Positions 1 through 9,070 of a DNA stretch of 27,372 nt are shown piece after piece. Under the pieces are notes generated by a model, which was given only the letters and a program-made list of their open reading frames with translations, was not told the DNA's origin and did not search any database. The stretch's first letter is position 1. Every line of letters begins with the position of its first letter. Source of the DNA: Chara braunii (taxonomy: Eukaryota; Streptophyta; Charophyceae; Charales; Characeae); the NCBI GenBank assembly GCA_003427395.1, contig BFEA01000451.1:612738-640109 (forward strand), given 5' to 3'. Position numbers and translations under genes: made by a program.

Positions 1-33
<33 letters not shown>
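1..33. repeat. (TA)n microsatellite
   Basis: Uninterrupted TA dinucleotides open the window. On the minus strand this run directly follows the motif AGCTCTGTTTGAC (about 37-52), which also precedes the TA run at 2309-2334 on the plus strand. It may therefore be the 3' tail of a retroposed unit rather than a random microsatellite. Confidence 0.95.
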
Positions 34-36
<3 letters not shown>

Positions 37-1387
37 CAAACAGAGCTGCCCTCCGTGCGAATCATTTCCGTTTGTGAATCTTGGGTTGTCCTTTCTCGAT
101 TGTGTTTTTAATTGGGCGGTGGGGTTTGTTTTTTTTTCGACCTGGTGGTGGGTTGATGATGGCACCCCAGTATAATCATTTGGCATAATAAATGTATCTG
201 TATCTGACCGTGGTCCCACAACATTCGAAATGTTCGATCCATGTGAAGGTATCTGGTTGAGAATCAGTGCAGATACGCATTGAATGCTGTGCAGTGGAGC
301 GAGGCCCTACAACATATTGCATGAGGAAATCTGCAGACAAGAGGGGAGGACCCTTTGCTTCAATCCTTGGGATAAAAAAGTTAAATAAAATAAAAGGATG
401 TGTCCAGCTTGTAGGTACTAGGATTATTCTGGCAGTTGTGTTTTTTTTTTTTGTTTTGTTTCTTTTTTTTTTCCCCTGCTCCCTTCCTTTGGGTTGTCTG
501 TGTTGTGCTAGTATGTCATTATATTAATATATTTTCGCTATTAGTGTGTTTTATGTCTTTTAAAAATTTTGTAGAATTATTTGAAGGACTTTCTTTTTTT
601 TTCGCGGGAAAGGGTGATGATTGCGTCGAGCCGTCATTCATTTTTGAGCTGAACGGCCCCAGGGGCGAGGTCCCACTAGCAAAGAGTATTGGATTTCATG
701 TCTGGATCTGGACAAGTTTGTGGACAGGTGCAGAAAATCGCTATTCAACTGCTTTTCTGCATCTCACCTTAAAACCCATCCAGATTCAGCCCCTCCTAAA
801 TCCATTCTGCTTTGCTAATGCGCCCCAGGTCATCATTTAGATGGCCAGCCCCATTTATGATTTTTTTTTTTTTTTTTTAACAAACAAATGCTCCATTCTA
901 TTTGTGGGGAGCAGCACATGCTGGGAACCGGCATTTATGATTTTTCTTTCCCCTCTTTTTGAAAATAGTTGCCACTCATTTGGTGCTCGATCTCAGGTCT
1001 GCATATATTGCAGCATATTAACAGTTGCGTGTCTGTACCATTCCAGACAAATGGACTGGATGCGGCCTCTCGCCGGTTTCAGAGGGTTGAACCACACCAG
1101 TTTACGGCCCCGGCCCTGCCGACGGCCTTGGCCCTGGCCACGGCCCCGGCCAACTCCAGAGTCGTGAGTCATTCACGGAGGGAAAAAAATCGGTGAATCG
1201 GGGCAAGCAGACCCAGATGACTGGCGGCGCCAGGCAAATAAATCTATAACCGAAACGCGGCACTGTGGACCTTGCTCTGCTACTCACCAAATGTGCAAAA
1301 TGATCATGAATCTTCCACTAAATCATGGATAGATGCGCCACAATATGTTTAGTCTTGTTGTGCATATGGTGAGTAGCGGAGCCAGGC
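34..1387. other. unassigned DNA with poly-T tracts
   Basis: I recognise no gene here. The stretch contains several poly-T runs (near 130, 440, 465, 595 and 860) and a GGCC-rich patch at about 1102-1155 made of repeated CGGCC/GGCCC words, which resembles the GC-rich subterminal repeats of the elements further on but has no visible partner. The short reading frames are low-complexity (poly-Phe or Arg/Pro) and are not supported as genes. Confidence 0.5.
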
Positions 1388-2160
1388 CTTATATCTGGGC
1401 GTATGGCGTTCGGGACGGGCCGAACACACGAACCCGAACCCCGGAACGTACGGGACCCCATCGGAAGGCGTTCGGCCGTTCGGGCGGAAGGCTGACCAAA
1501 AAAAAAAAAAAAAAAAACCAAAGATTTTTGAAAACTTTCGAAAACAAACTATGTTATGGAGAAACATAAACTAAACAACATTTGCCTGGGCTCTACATTC
1601 AAATTCTTTACCAAATTTGAATTAAAAATCAAATACAGAAAATAAATAGTATGATAAAAATAAGAAAAAATAAAAAGAGAATTAAAATGAGTGAGTGTGC
1701 CAGCACCTTTTCGACACCGCCATCTTTGCCGATTTTTAATTATTTATTGGCATTGACAAATGCCGTGAAAATTTACAGACATGTAGTTTACATAATCAAT
1801 AACTCGTTAAAAAGTTTTTAAAAAGTAATAAAAAATTTTTATGCCCCTAAATAAAGTGAGAACAAAAAGTTGAAAGTGAAAAAAAACAAAATAGTGTGTG
1901 GGCGAGCATGTTTTGACATCCCCATCTTTGACGATTTTTAATGTTTTTTGACGTAGCAGAATGGATTCAAAATTTATAGGGGAGTTGGTTACATCATAGA
2001 GAAGTCACAAAAAAAAATGCAGAAAACAAAGTTAACTTTAGGCCCTGAAAACGTTTTTGGCGGGGGCCGAACCTGGAGGTGTTCGGCCCCCGAACGAGAC
2101 CCCGAACGCCCGAATGTTCGGGGGCCAGCCCGGGGGCCCCCGATCGTTCGGTCAAGTAAC
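1388..2160. mobile_element. non-autonomous foldback/hAT-like element I (GTTCGGG subterminal repeats)
   Basis: Both ends are packed with copies of GTTCGGG/CCCGAAC (about 1405-1495 and 2055-2157), in the arrangement expected of transposase-binding subterminal repeats. The left block is followed by poly-A (1498-1517) and an AT-rich core with no coding capacity. The core at about 1530-1640 matches a module in element III (21839-22543): both carry ATGTTATG, AAACAAC, TTTGCC, TACCAAA and TTAAAAATCAAA in the same order and spacing. The core also holds two direct copies of a roughly 200-bp unit (1692-1892 and 1893-2060). The exact termini and target duplication are not clear; flanks of TTATATCT and TATATATA are only a partial match. 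hAT membership is inferred from element II. Confidence 0.6.
1692..2007. repeat. two diverged direct repeats inside element I
   Basis: The segment starting GTGAGTGTGCCAGCACC at 1692 is repeated from about 1893 as GTGTGTGGGCGAGCATG. Both copies continue with a shared CATCTTTG(C/A)CGATTTTTAAT block and then a TTTACA/TTGGTTACAT(C)AT block. The period is about 201 bp. This is internal structure of element I and not coding. Confidence 0.7.
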
Positions 2161-2161
2161 C

Positions 2162-2238
2162 CTATATATATATATTTATGGGCAATTTCTAAATGACATT
2201 ATTCTGTTCACCTGGTATTATCTGGATTCGAACTTGGC
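2162..2238 (-). repeat. SINE-like unit, 5'-truncated copy with TA tail
   Basis: Read on the minus strand, a 57-bp block (2238 down to 2182) ends in AAATTGCCCATAAA followed by a TA run. The same block occurs at 2986-3042 with only 4 mismatches, all transitions, and again runs into a TA tail. The block contains GTTCGAATCC, the classical T-arm/B-box sequence of tRNA genes. Two dispersed copies with the same 3' end and tail, one 5'-truncated, are the signature of a retroposed SINE-like family. Confidence 0.55.
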
Positions 2239-2240
2239 AA

Positions 2241-2334
2241 TATATATTGTCACAGCCCCTCGTTTATTGTCCTCTTCTCCCTCTCTGCCTACGGTTTACC
2301 GGGAAGCTCTGTTTGACTATATATATATATATAT
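2241..2334 (+). repeat. short retroposed unit ending AGCTCTGTTTGAC + (TA)n
   Basis: A pyrimidine-rich segment ends in AGCTCTGTTTGAC and then a TA run at 2318-2334. The same last bases plus TA tail occur in opposite orientation at 1-52. Its TA tail truncates the group II intron RT fragment, so it either inserted into it or joined it by rearrangement. No coding potential was seen. Confidence 0.4.
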
Positions 2335-2336
2335 GC

Positions 2337-2650
2337 TCCAGTTTAAGCTCTTCAGATAAGAATTGAGTCACCAACCTTTTGATCTCGACAGCATCTGCTC
2401 TGGATCCTGCTGTTATGATATTAACAAAATCATCAGCATATCTTACATAGAAGAGTCTTTTAAAACCCGGATCCATTGGATCTGATGAAGTCTTCCGTAG
2501 GGTTCGCCGGTCGTCGGTTTTTGTCATTTGAAGAGCGGAAGCTCTTATGATCGCCTCGCCGCTAAGTCTTCGATGGGGAGTTTCCGTGTCGAATGTGGCT
2601 TTGTTGACTACTTTTAAGTTTTCGAAATGCTCTGTAATCTTTCACCGTAT
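2337..2650 (-). pseudogene. group II intron reverse transcriptase (maturase) fragment, mitochondrial type
   Basis: The minus-strand frame reads through about 104 codons. It contains KRLFYVRYADDFV, the RT motif 5 of group II intron-encoded proteins with the catalytic YADD at about 2439-2450, preceded by DPMDPGF and followed by DAVEIKRLVTQFLSEELKL, the usual helix after that motif. These proteins splice and mobilise group II introns, and in streptophytes most are mitochondrial. Here only the palm segment survives: there is an in-frame stop upstream near 2650 and the frame runs into a TA microsatellite right after EELKLE, so the thumb (domain X) and any endonuclease are missing. Best explanation: nuclear copy of a mitochondrial intron. 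A bacterial source is less likely given the other mitochondrial scraps here. Confidence 0.75.
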
Positions 2651-2969
2651 GGATTTTCGGATATTTCAACAACTTCGTGCATGGGTCTTTCGTAGACACC
2701 CTACCTGGGGTCGATAAAAGTGACAAAGATGAAAGGAAAAAAATGTTGTTTAACTGCTGGTTCACCACTTATTTGTTCATTGACTAAGTTTAGAACGAAT
2801 TCATAAATCATTTCAACAAAAGATTGTCAAGCATTGGGTACTAAATGACCTCCATTCGTGGTGACAAAATGAAATAAAAGCAAAACTAAACTAATAGTGA
2901 GTAACATAAACAAAGATGAATTACTAAAAGAAAGATACAAGTTTCCTATATGAAAAGAAATCAATGGAA
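2651..2969. other. unassigned AT-rich spacer
   Basis: I see no gene in this stretch. It could contain more of the mitochondrial intron at its left end, but I find no further RT motif. Confidence 0.4.
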
Positions 2970-3145
2970 TAATATATATATTTACGGCAATTTTTGAATG
3001 ACATTATTCTGTTCACCTGATATTATCTGGATTCAAACTTGGGTCTGTATTTCAACATTCATGGGTGTGATTGATTTCATTTTGAATGTAACTTGCACTC
3101 TCAGACCAGTCTGATACTACCACCTAGACACCGTCTCACAGGGGG
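2970..3145 (-). repeat. SINE-like unit, longer copy with tRNA-like head and TA tail
   Basis: Minus-strand order: a tRNA-like head at about 3140-3088 containing CTAGGTGGTAGTATCAGAC and GTGCAAGTT, which resembles a D-arm and anticodon arm with a shortened anticodon loop. A middle part follows, then the 57-bp block shared with 2181-2238, and a TA tail at about 2971-2983. Pol III-type head, conserved 3' end and a simple-repeat tail are the standard SINE plan. The head is diverged, so tRNA ancestry is inference. Confidence 0.5.
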
Positions 3146-3608
3146 TCAAACGCCATAAGGCGGTTTTGTGAATTGCTGCTATCTTCATGTTTAGCAACAT
3201 AACCTCGAATAAAAATAGAACAACAACAACATGGCAATGATTCCAAAGTGTGAAAACACTTGGTAAACCTGAGGCAGTATGAAATTCTCAACGGGAATCA
3301 AAATGGAATGAACTGGGTTTTTGGCCCGTATACGTGGTAACACTAGACGCTGTTTTTTTTTTTCCAATGTTATTCATAGATATTACATATAAATTGTCCA
3401 TAACTTATCGTATCGCTTGTTTTATCCGTTCAATGTTGTTGTTGTTGTTGTTGTTGAAGTTGTTTTTTTCATTGGTTGGTTGGGGGTGGGGAGGGGGAGG
3501 GGGGTGAAGCTTGGACCCAATTTGTAATGAGACCCCACCCTTCTCTGACCAGACGGCGGTCATGGACACCAATGTTGAACAGCTTGAACAGGGAACCCCT
3601 TTTCAGCG
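3146..3608. other. unassigned DNA with (GTT)n and G-rich tract
   Basis: No gene recognised. The stretch holds a GTT microsatellite at about 3434-3455 and a run of G-rich sequence at 3480-3510 with four or more G-tracts, which could form a G-quadruplex on the plus strand. Confidence 0.5.
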
Positions 3609-3693
3609 TTGGTTGAGCGCGGCATTGTCGCCACAGGCTCTTCATACGGGTATCATAGATTCATAGGGGCTAGGCGGGAATCTATTGCTGCTA

Positions 3694-3787
3694 CCTTCTT
3701 CCCCGAAATACAACGTAAGGTCATTATAGCTGTATTTAGACTGAATGATCACTCAAATACGACTATAATGACCACGGGGGAAGAAGG
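3694..3787. repeat. imperfect inverted repeat
   Basis: The left arm 3694-3738 (CCTTCTTCCCC, then GGTCATTATAG, then GTATTT) is mirrored by 3755-3787. The arms differ by an 11-base insertion in the left one and a few substitutions; the loop is about 16 bases. The structure directly abuts the rRNA fragment to its right and may have come in with the same organelle DNA. Confidence 0.75.
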
Positions 3788-3792
3788 AAGCC

Positions 3793-3976
3793 TCAGTTTT
3801 TGTCATAATCTCACTACTGATGAAAGTGCTATATTAGAAGATATAAAACCTCTTCTTCTCTGTCCAAGATTCCCCACTGCTGCCTCCCGTAGGAGTCCGG
3901 GCCGTGTCGCAGTCCAAGTGTGGCTGATCATCTGAAAAGATGGGCTAAGCATCGTTGGATTGGTCAGCCTTTATCG
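3793..3976 (-). rRNA. small-subunit rRNA fragment, mitochondrial-like, with internal deletion
   Basis: The plus strand contains TGCTGCCTCCCGTAGGAGT (about 3879-3897), the reverse complement of the near-universal segment around E. coli 16S position 340. It is flanked by the expected neighbours: GGGAATCTTGGACA on one side and GATGATCAGCCACACT on the other. Continuing on the minus strand, a stretch ending ATTATGACAAAAACTGAG corresponds to the region around E. coli 400-450. About 40 nt of the intervening helix is missing and several conserved bases are changed. The sequence TTTTC(A)GATGATCAGCC recalls plant mitochondrial rrn18 more than plastid 16S; that is from memory. Only about 180 bp survive, so it is a dead nuclear copy. 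Confidence 0.8.
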
Positions 3977-3990
3977 TGATGCTTCATGTA

Positions 3991-5507
3991 TCCTAATATA
4001 TAGATACAAGTTCATACGTGACAAGAAATACAAATAAAATGGCCCCTACACAAGGATGACACGCATAAATCGCAAATGGTACAAATAGCGTACATTGTGA
4101 AAAATACACATTATCAATGTGGGTGGTAGGGTGGTGGTACTGGACCAGGCAGCAGTTAAGAGTCTTGAGACGTGTGATCCTATGGCATTAGATCGTTCTG
4201 GCCAATCAGGTGCAAAAACCTCCCTGCAACCCCCACTGGCCTCCTTGCTATTTACGGAGAACCACACCATTATTCTAGACTCACCACCTCGAAGGACCAA
4301 GCCACGCTCCATGATGATGCCTTCGCAGAGGCATGCTCCCACTCTCCTCCTCCCCAACGACTACCTAACCCCATAGCGCTACCCTGCCACCCGTGCGGTT
4401 GGGGCCCGCACCTGCCCCTCTATAGAATCAGATCCCACAAACTCCTCACGATTCAGGGTAGACCACTGCCCTGTTCTGCCATCGCTCCATCGAAGGACAT
4501 TGAGGCGTCCATGATGACGCCTTTCGAAAGTAATGCTTCCTCCCCTGCTCTATGAACTTTTGTTCCATTTGTTGACATACGACTGCTTGCACGGTTTGTT
4601 TGCAATTTGGTGCGCAACGTGTAATCATATCATTTATACATGATTCTCCAATCATTTGCGTACTTGAACGCAAACTAATGCTATGCAATTCATGTTGTTT
4701 CAAAGAACTCTGACAGCAGAGCCTCTGAGAACTCACGAGTTGTTGTATCCCTGCCCCTACGTGTACCCCCCGAGATAGCATTCCTCTGCCCGTCGGTCCA
4801 CTAAACATCTCGTAGGTCACAGCAGCTCTCCCTACGGGGAAATGGTGAGGAGTTGATGTGGGCAACGGGGTTTACGGTGGCAGGCGATGGTGCGAGGTTC
4901 CATCGGTGTTTGTTTGGCCATCAGCGGGATGCTTCGGCTGAGGGTTCTTCCAACCTTGATAACCTAGGCTGAAGAGGTTTATTGCTCCGTGCTTCGTTTA
5001 TGTGGTGTCGCGGGTTGGCACGCTAGAGGAAGGGGAGGCTGTCGCGGTGACTAGGATAGTCTTCATGAGATCTTGGGCGTGGTAGTGGCCCTGCTCCTTT
5101 GCCCCTGCGCGAATCTAGTGGAGGTTGGTTGGGCAGCGCGGGCAGAAAGTAAGGAGCGTCTTCTCATGCGGAGTGGGAGGAGGGAGGCTTGTTATAAACT
5201 GGAGTGTTATAAAGAGCTTATGGTTTCAGGCGTTCATTTCAGCTGGTACATTGTTTTTTAAGACACGGAAACAGGTAGTGGTGCAATAGGGACAGTGTCG
5301 ATGGAGCAGGATAATTTTGTGCAAACATGTGTGGCGTTCTTCGCGTCGGTTGGCAGTGCCTTTTCTAATTGAATTCGCTGATTTGAATTTTGCATCTTCT
5401 AATTTCCTATATTCTTGCTCTAATCTAGTGCTTACAAAGTTATAAATTTAGCTTCTCAGATTTGCAAAAAAAACGTACAATTTATCTTCTGTTTTCTGAT
5501 CAACCAA
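3991..5507. other. unassigned DNA with one diverged duplication
   Basis: No gene recognised. A block at about 4285-4350 (GGACC..., CCATGATGATGCCTTCG, ATGCTCCC) recurs in diverged form at about 4490-4550 (GGACATTG..., CCATGATGACGCCTTTCG, ATGCTTCC). A 139-codon minus-strand frame (4446-4865) overlaps the second block; it shows no domain I know and is not supported. Confidence 0.4.
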
Positions 5508-5711
5508 ATTCTCATCTACATGTAAGCACATACACACGTCCTTGAATTTCGACTATAATTTCTAAGCTTCCTAAGTAAAGTATTCTCATTTACATGTTCA
5601 CACATACACACAAACATATATCATCCATTCTGAATCGCCAGCATAGGGATCTGTTCTATAACTACGTATCCTTGAATTTCGATTATAATTTCTACATGTT
5701 TCAAGTAAAGT
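5508..5711. repeat. tandem duplication with an insertion in one copy
   Basis: Copy 1 (5508-5581) and copy 2 (5582-5711) share ATTCTCAT(C/T)TACATG, CACATACACAC, TCCTTGAATTTCGA and TATAATTTCTA...AAGTAAAG. Copy 2 carries about 50 extra bases between the second and third blocks. Confidence 0.7.
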
Positions 5712-6029
5712 TCTATCCGGATTTTCTAATCTTGGAACTCGAAAACTTCGGAATCTCTTCGTTAACTAGTTTGTTGCTTCTTTTAAATTGGTGATACGAG
5801 CACATGGTGGGAGCTGCCAAAAGTTGATTGGCGCAAGGGGCAGGGGAATAATTGTAATATTCTTACTGGTGCTCTGCGCTTTCTTCAGTGGGTTGTTCTT
5901 AAAGATGTAGGGTGTTTTCGAGGGTTATTGCATATTTTTGAAGAGGTCGTGCTTTTCCAAATTGTGATTGACATTTTGGTAAGTGTGTCATTAATAACTG
6001 TAGTCGGCTGGATGGATCGTTCCCGGAGG
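5712..6029. other. unassigned spacer
   Basis: I see no gene, RNA or repeat of note in this stretch. Confidence 0.4.
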
Positions 6030-6360
6030 GCTGAATAGTAAGAAGGGGGTGGGGGGAGCTCTATCTTGCAGGGGAATCACAAGGTGGGGGGTGAATGTCT
6101 CAAAGAAGGTAGGGGCGGAGTAGGGGGTTGCCCTATTCTGGGGCAGGGGCTGGTGTGTGGGTCAACATCAGACCCAGCGGAGGCAGAAATGGGCAAGGGG
6201 TGGGGGACCATGCTTTAGGTGGGAACTGCGTGCTCCTTCCTGGGGAAAGTGGGGTAAAGGGTTAGTCCTATATTGGGGCTGAGGGAGAGCGGGAGACTCG
6301 CCTCGGCGGAGGTAGTGTAGGGCTGAGGGGGGAGGCGTAGGGGGAGGGAGGGGCAATTTC
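6030..6360 (+). repeat. G-rich tract with many G-runs
   Basis: Strong strand bias: runs of 3-7 G recur every few bases on the plus strand, and the minus-strand frame here is Pro-rich low complexity rather than a gene. A phrase of the type GGGTT..CCTAT(A)TTGGGGC occurs twice (about 6126 and 6260), which suggests an old internal duplication. G-quadruplex potential is high. Confidence 0.6.
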
Positions 6361-6502
6361 TCTCAAAGAATTTTGACATCCAGTTTAGTAATGCTTTCCA
6401 TTTGGTTCACCTCTTGAGGAGGTTGTAGGAATAGGTGGTATCTGGCAAGTCATCTTTGATCCCGCGTAGGGTGGTTGAAAATTCGGTGGCCCTCGAAGAC
6501 TG

Positions 6503-6712
6503 ATGCTGGAGCAACTCTGGAGCCAAGTGGCCGAACTCTGTGACCCAGCTTAGTGGGGGCGTGAGGCCTGGTAGAGAGATCTGGGGGGATGCTTGCGGGG
6601 GCAGTCTCAGTGGTTATCAGGGGTCGTAACTGAAGCAATGCTGGCCGGTGTTGGAGCAAGGTGGTTCAACTCTGTAACCTAGCCTGATGGGAGCATGAGG
6701 CCTGGAAGAGCT
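6503..6712. repeat. two diverged copies of a roughly 65-80 bp unit
   Basis: The block 6503-6582 (GCTGGAGCAA..., AACTCTGTGACCCAGC, GGCGTGAGGCCTGG) recurs at 6649-6712 (GTTGGAGCAA..., AACTCTGTAACCTAGC, AGCATGAGGCCTGG). The function is unknown. Confidence 0.65.
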
Positions 6713-6902
6713 TTGGTTCGTGCTGAAAACAGCCATGCTAGTGGTGGTCGAAGGTGGATTGATTAGGTTCCACCTATTTGATTCGTCGTTGGGAGGCTTG
6801 CTGACACACATTTTTCGAATGTTTCTGAGTTTTCCTTTTTCTTTAATTGTTCTTAGCCGAAGCCGGGTAATGGCCCCGGTAGTTCATTTTGTGTTCTGAT
6901 AA

Positions 6903-7522
6903 GGGACGCTGGGCCCAGTTCCCAGCCGTGTTGCTCCCCACGAATAGATTGGAGGATCGTCTCAGTTGTGCATGCTAGCCTGGTGGGTCAGTACGTGTGG
7001 TGTCACCTAACACCAACTACATGTGCACTGGAGGTCAACACCAACTAGATGTGCGCGACATATCGCTTGTGCATACACTATACTAGGTTGGGGGACAAGC
7101 AGTGGGGGAAGCAAACAAGCAGTGACTAATCGTGCGCATAGGGGGTCTGGGGGCTGACATCTGTTGCAATGCCAGAGCTCTTACCCACCGAGCCACCGTG
7201 TTTTGTCGATATTTATTGAATATAGTCATCAATGGCTTGAATAATGTCAATGTTCAAACTGATTGCTTGAATGACATAAAACCCATATTCTGTGTCAGCT
7301 GCGCTGCAACGGAGGGGAGAAAAGAGGCTAGGTAGACAGTTTAGTCAGGCGCCCAGCAGCAGGGTGAAGAGGCCTCTGGGTCAAAAGTTCTCCTCCAGCT
7401 CATTCCTGCTCAGTCAATCCCCTGGTTTCAGGGTAATCAATACTGGCAGGCGTCACTTGGAAAATATCATGTTCAGGGACGCTGGACCCGGTTTCCGGCA
7501 GGTGCAGCTCCCCACGAATAGA
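6903..7522. repeat. dispersed pair of 47-bp blocks
   Basis: GGGACGCTGG...GCTCCCCACGAATAGAT at 6903-6949 recurs at 7476-7522 with mismatches concentrated in the middle. The second copy lies just upstream of the Ty3 copy A RT remnant. The blocks may be parts of a repeat family, such as the flank of a retroelement. Most of the bases between the two copies are unassigned. Confidence 0.55.
7148..7200 (-). repeat. tRNA-like 5' half (SINE head or tRNA relic)
   Basis: The minus strand reads GGTGGCTCGGTGGGTAAGAG then CTCTGGC. This contains a Pol III A-box-like word (TGGCTCGGTGGG against TRGCNNAGYNGG, one mismatch) and a perfect D-stem GCTC/GAGC enclosing GGTGGGTAA. A CTG...CAG pairing follows in the anticodon-arm position. 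No T-arm or B-box is visible downstream, so it is not a functional tRNA gene. Confidence 0.45.
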
Positions 7523-7601
7523 TGGAGCCGCCCGGGAATGGTAGGGGTGTCTGCTCTTATCAGCACCCCTAGTATACCATGTGTCTGACCACGGTCTCCG
7601 C

Positions 7602-9070
7602 ATGAACGATGAGAAGATCATTGTTATTGCGGAGTGGCTTGTCCCCACATTCATCAAGCAACTTCGCTGTTTCCTCGGATCTACGAGTTATTACAGTAAC
7701 TTCATCCGATAATAAACAAATTACTCTTACGTTCTTACCTTCACCCTCCTATGGAAGAACCCGCCATGGTTTAGGACACCAATAGGAATGTAATTTCTAA
7801 GGTGTTTCTCACTCCTCATGTTCCTTCTTATCCTCATATTCCCCACTTTCCCCCACCTCCTGATACTGCTTCTCGACTGGCATCTATCCTTCTATCACTC
7901 CCCTCCACCGATAGTTTTCGCGTCACTTACTCCCCCACCATCGTGGAGTTCCTTCTTATCCTCATATTCCCCACTTTCCCCCACCTCCTGTTATTGCTTT
8001 TCGACTGACATCTATCCTTCTATTACTCCCCTCCACCGACAGTCCTCACGTCACTTACTCCCCCACCATCGTGGCGGATGAGACTGTCAAGGCTCATATT
8101 GGGGATTGTTTGATCGTCTTCTACTCCTGTTAGTTCCTCCCTTTCGAGATAAACTACATTGCGAATGAAAGTGAGGTTTTTGTAGTAGTTTATACTACTA
8201 GGCATTAACGTCATTACCTGCACGAGGCATCCTTCACGATACGTACAAATAACTTTGTTGTCCGGGTTTTTCTCACGAAAATAAACTTTGCCCTCAATAT
8301 GCACACAGGTGGCGCAGCCTGTCTAAGTTCAATTTCACCACTCAACCTATCAACAGTGAAACGAACCGCATCCCCGATGCCTTCTTCCGCCGTCCTGATC
8401 CCAATCAGGAACCTATCAATCTTGCTGCCATCTCAACACAATTGATCATTCAGTGATCAACACATAACGCATTTAGTATCGGCACTGCTCAGATTATCGC
8501 GAGATTCACGCGACATGGCGGAGTGGCAAAACCATTCTTTCATATTCCCTCGGTGAGAACGATTTCATGAAATCACATGGTAGGTCTAATGGTCTCGAAC
8601 CACGTATCTGCGTTCCCTTCACTGGATAGCGTCGTGTCTAGGTTATACCAGAGTTCCATGGACAAATAGTTGTCGGTTACATGGGTTTCCAGAAGATGTT
8701 GGTTCGTGTTTGTCGTCTATACGTGTGGTCGGAGAGCAAGGACTTCGTCAAGAGTTACGTCCATGAGTATCCTACCTGCCGGAGGTGCACAGTGCGAACC
8801 ATCTTTGGTATGGGTTACTCAAGCTCCTATCCATACCTGAGGGTCGTTGGCAGTCCATCTTGATGGATTTTATTGGTCTCCTCCGCCCTCCCACCGAGCA
8901 TGGTCATAATGTTATTTTGGTCGTTGTCGATCGCTGGTGCATGTTTTGTACTGTGCCGCTATCTCAATGGTGCTCGTGAGGTCACCAACATCGTTTTCGA
9001 CTGAGCTGTGAGAGATCACAGTTTACCGCAGAGTATCATCTCCGGCTGTGACTTGCGCTTTACCAGCATA
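7602..9070 (+). pseudogene. Ty3/Gypsy pol remnant, copy A (RT end, RNase H, integrase)
   Basis: Four islands stay in the canonical order. 7602-7711 encodes the end of the RT connection (EWLVPTF...LRCFLGSTSYYSNFI). 7800-8076 carries DTASRLASILL, which I align with the TDAS active-site segment of RNase H. 8307-8456 encodes the RNase H C-terminus (LSKFNFTTQPI, ETNRIPDAFFRRPDPNQ). 8640-9060 encodes integrase: the HHCC part (GYMGFQKMLVRVCRLYVW), the first catalytic stretch ([23 protein letters not shown]), then SIIS.CDLRFTS in place of the second Asp motif. Frames change repeatedly and stops are frequent. No LTR, gag or integrase C-terminus is visible. About 220 bases at 8080-8300 do not match pol. 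The copy joins copy B near 9065. Confidence 0.8.
7821..8076 (+). repeat. 128-bp tandem duplication within copy A
   Basis: Copy 1 (7821-7948) and copy 2 (7949-8076) start TTCCTTCTTATCCTCATATT and differ at only a few positions. The unit is pyrimidine-rich. It overlaps the segment I align with the start of RNase H in copy A, so the duplication happened after or during decay of that element. Confidence 0.9.

Noticed and set aside
3793-3976. Bacterial contamination or plastid 16S
   Set aside because: The fragment is short, scarred and embedded in nuclear repeats, and details near the TTTTC(A)GATGATCAGCC stretch recall plant mitochondrial rRNA; not proven without alignment.
4446-4865. 139-codon minus-strand ORF
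   Set aside because: No recognisable motif, overlaps a noncoding diverged duplication, and no supporting neighbours.
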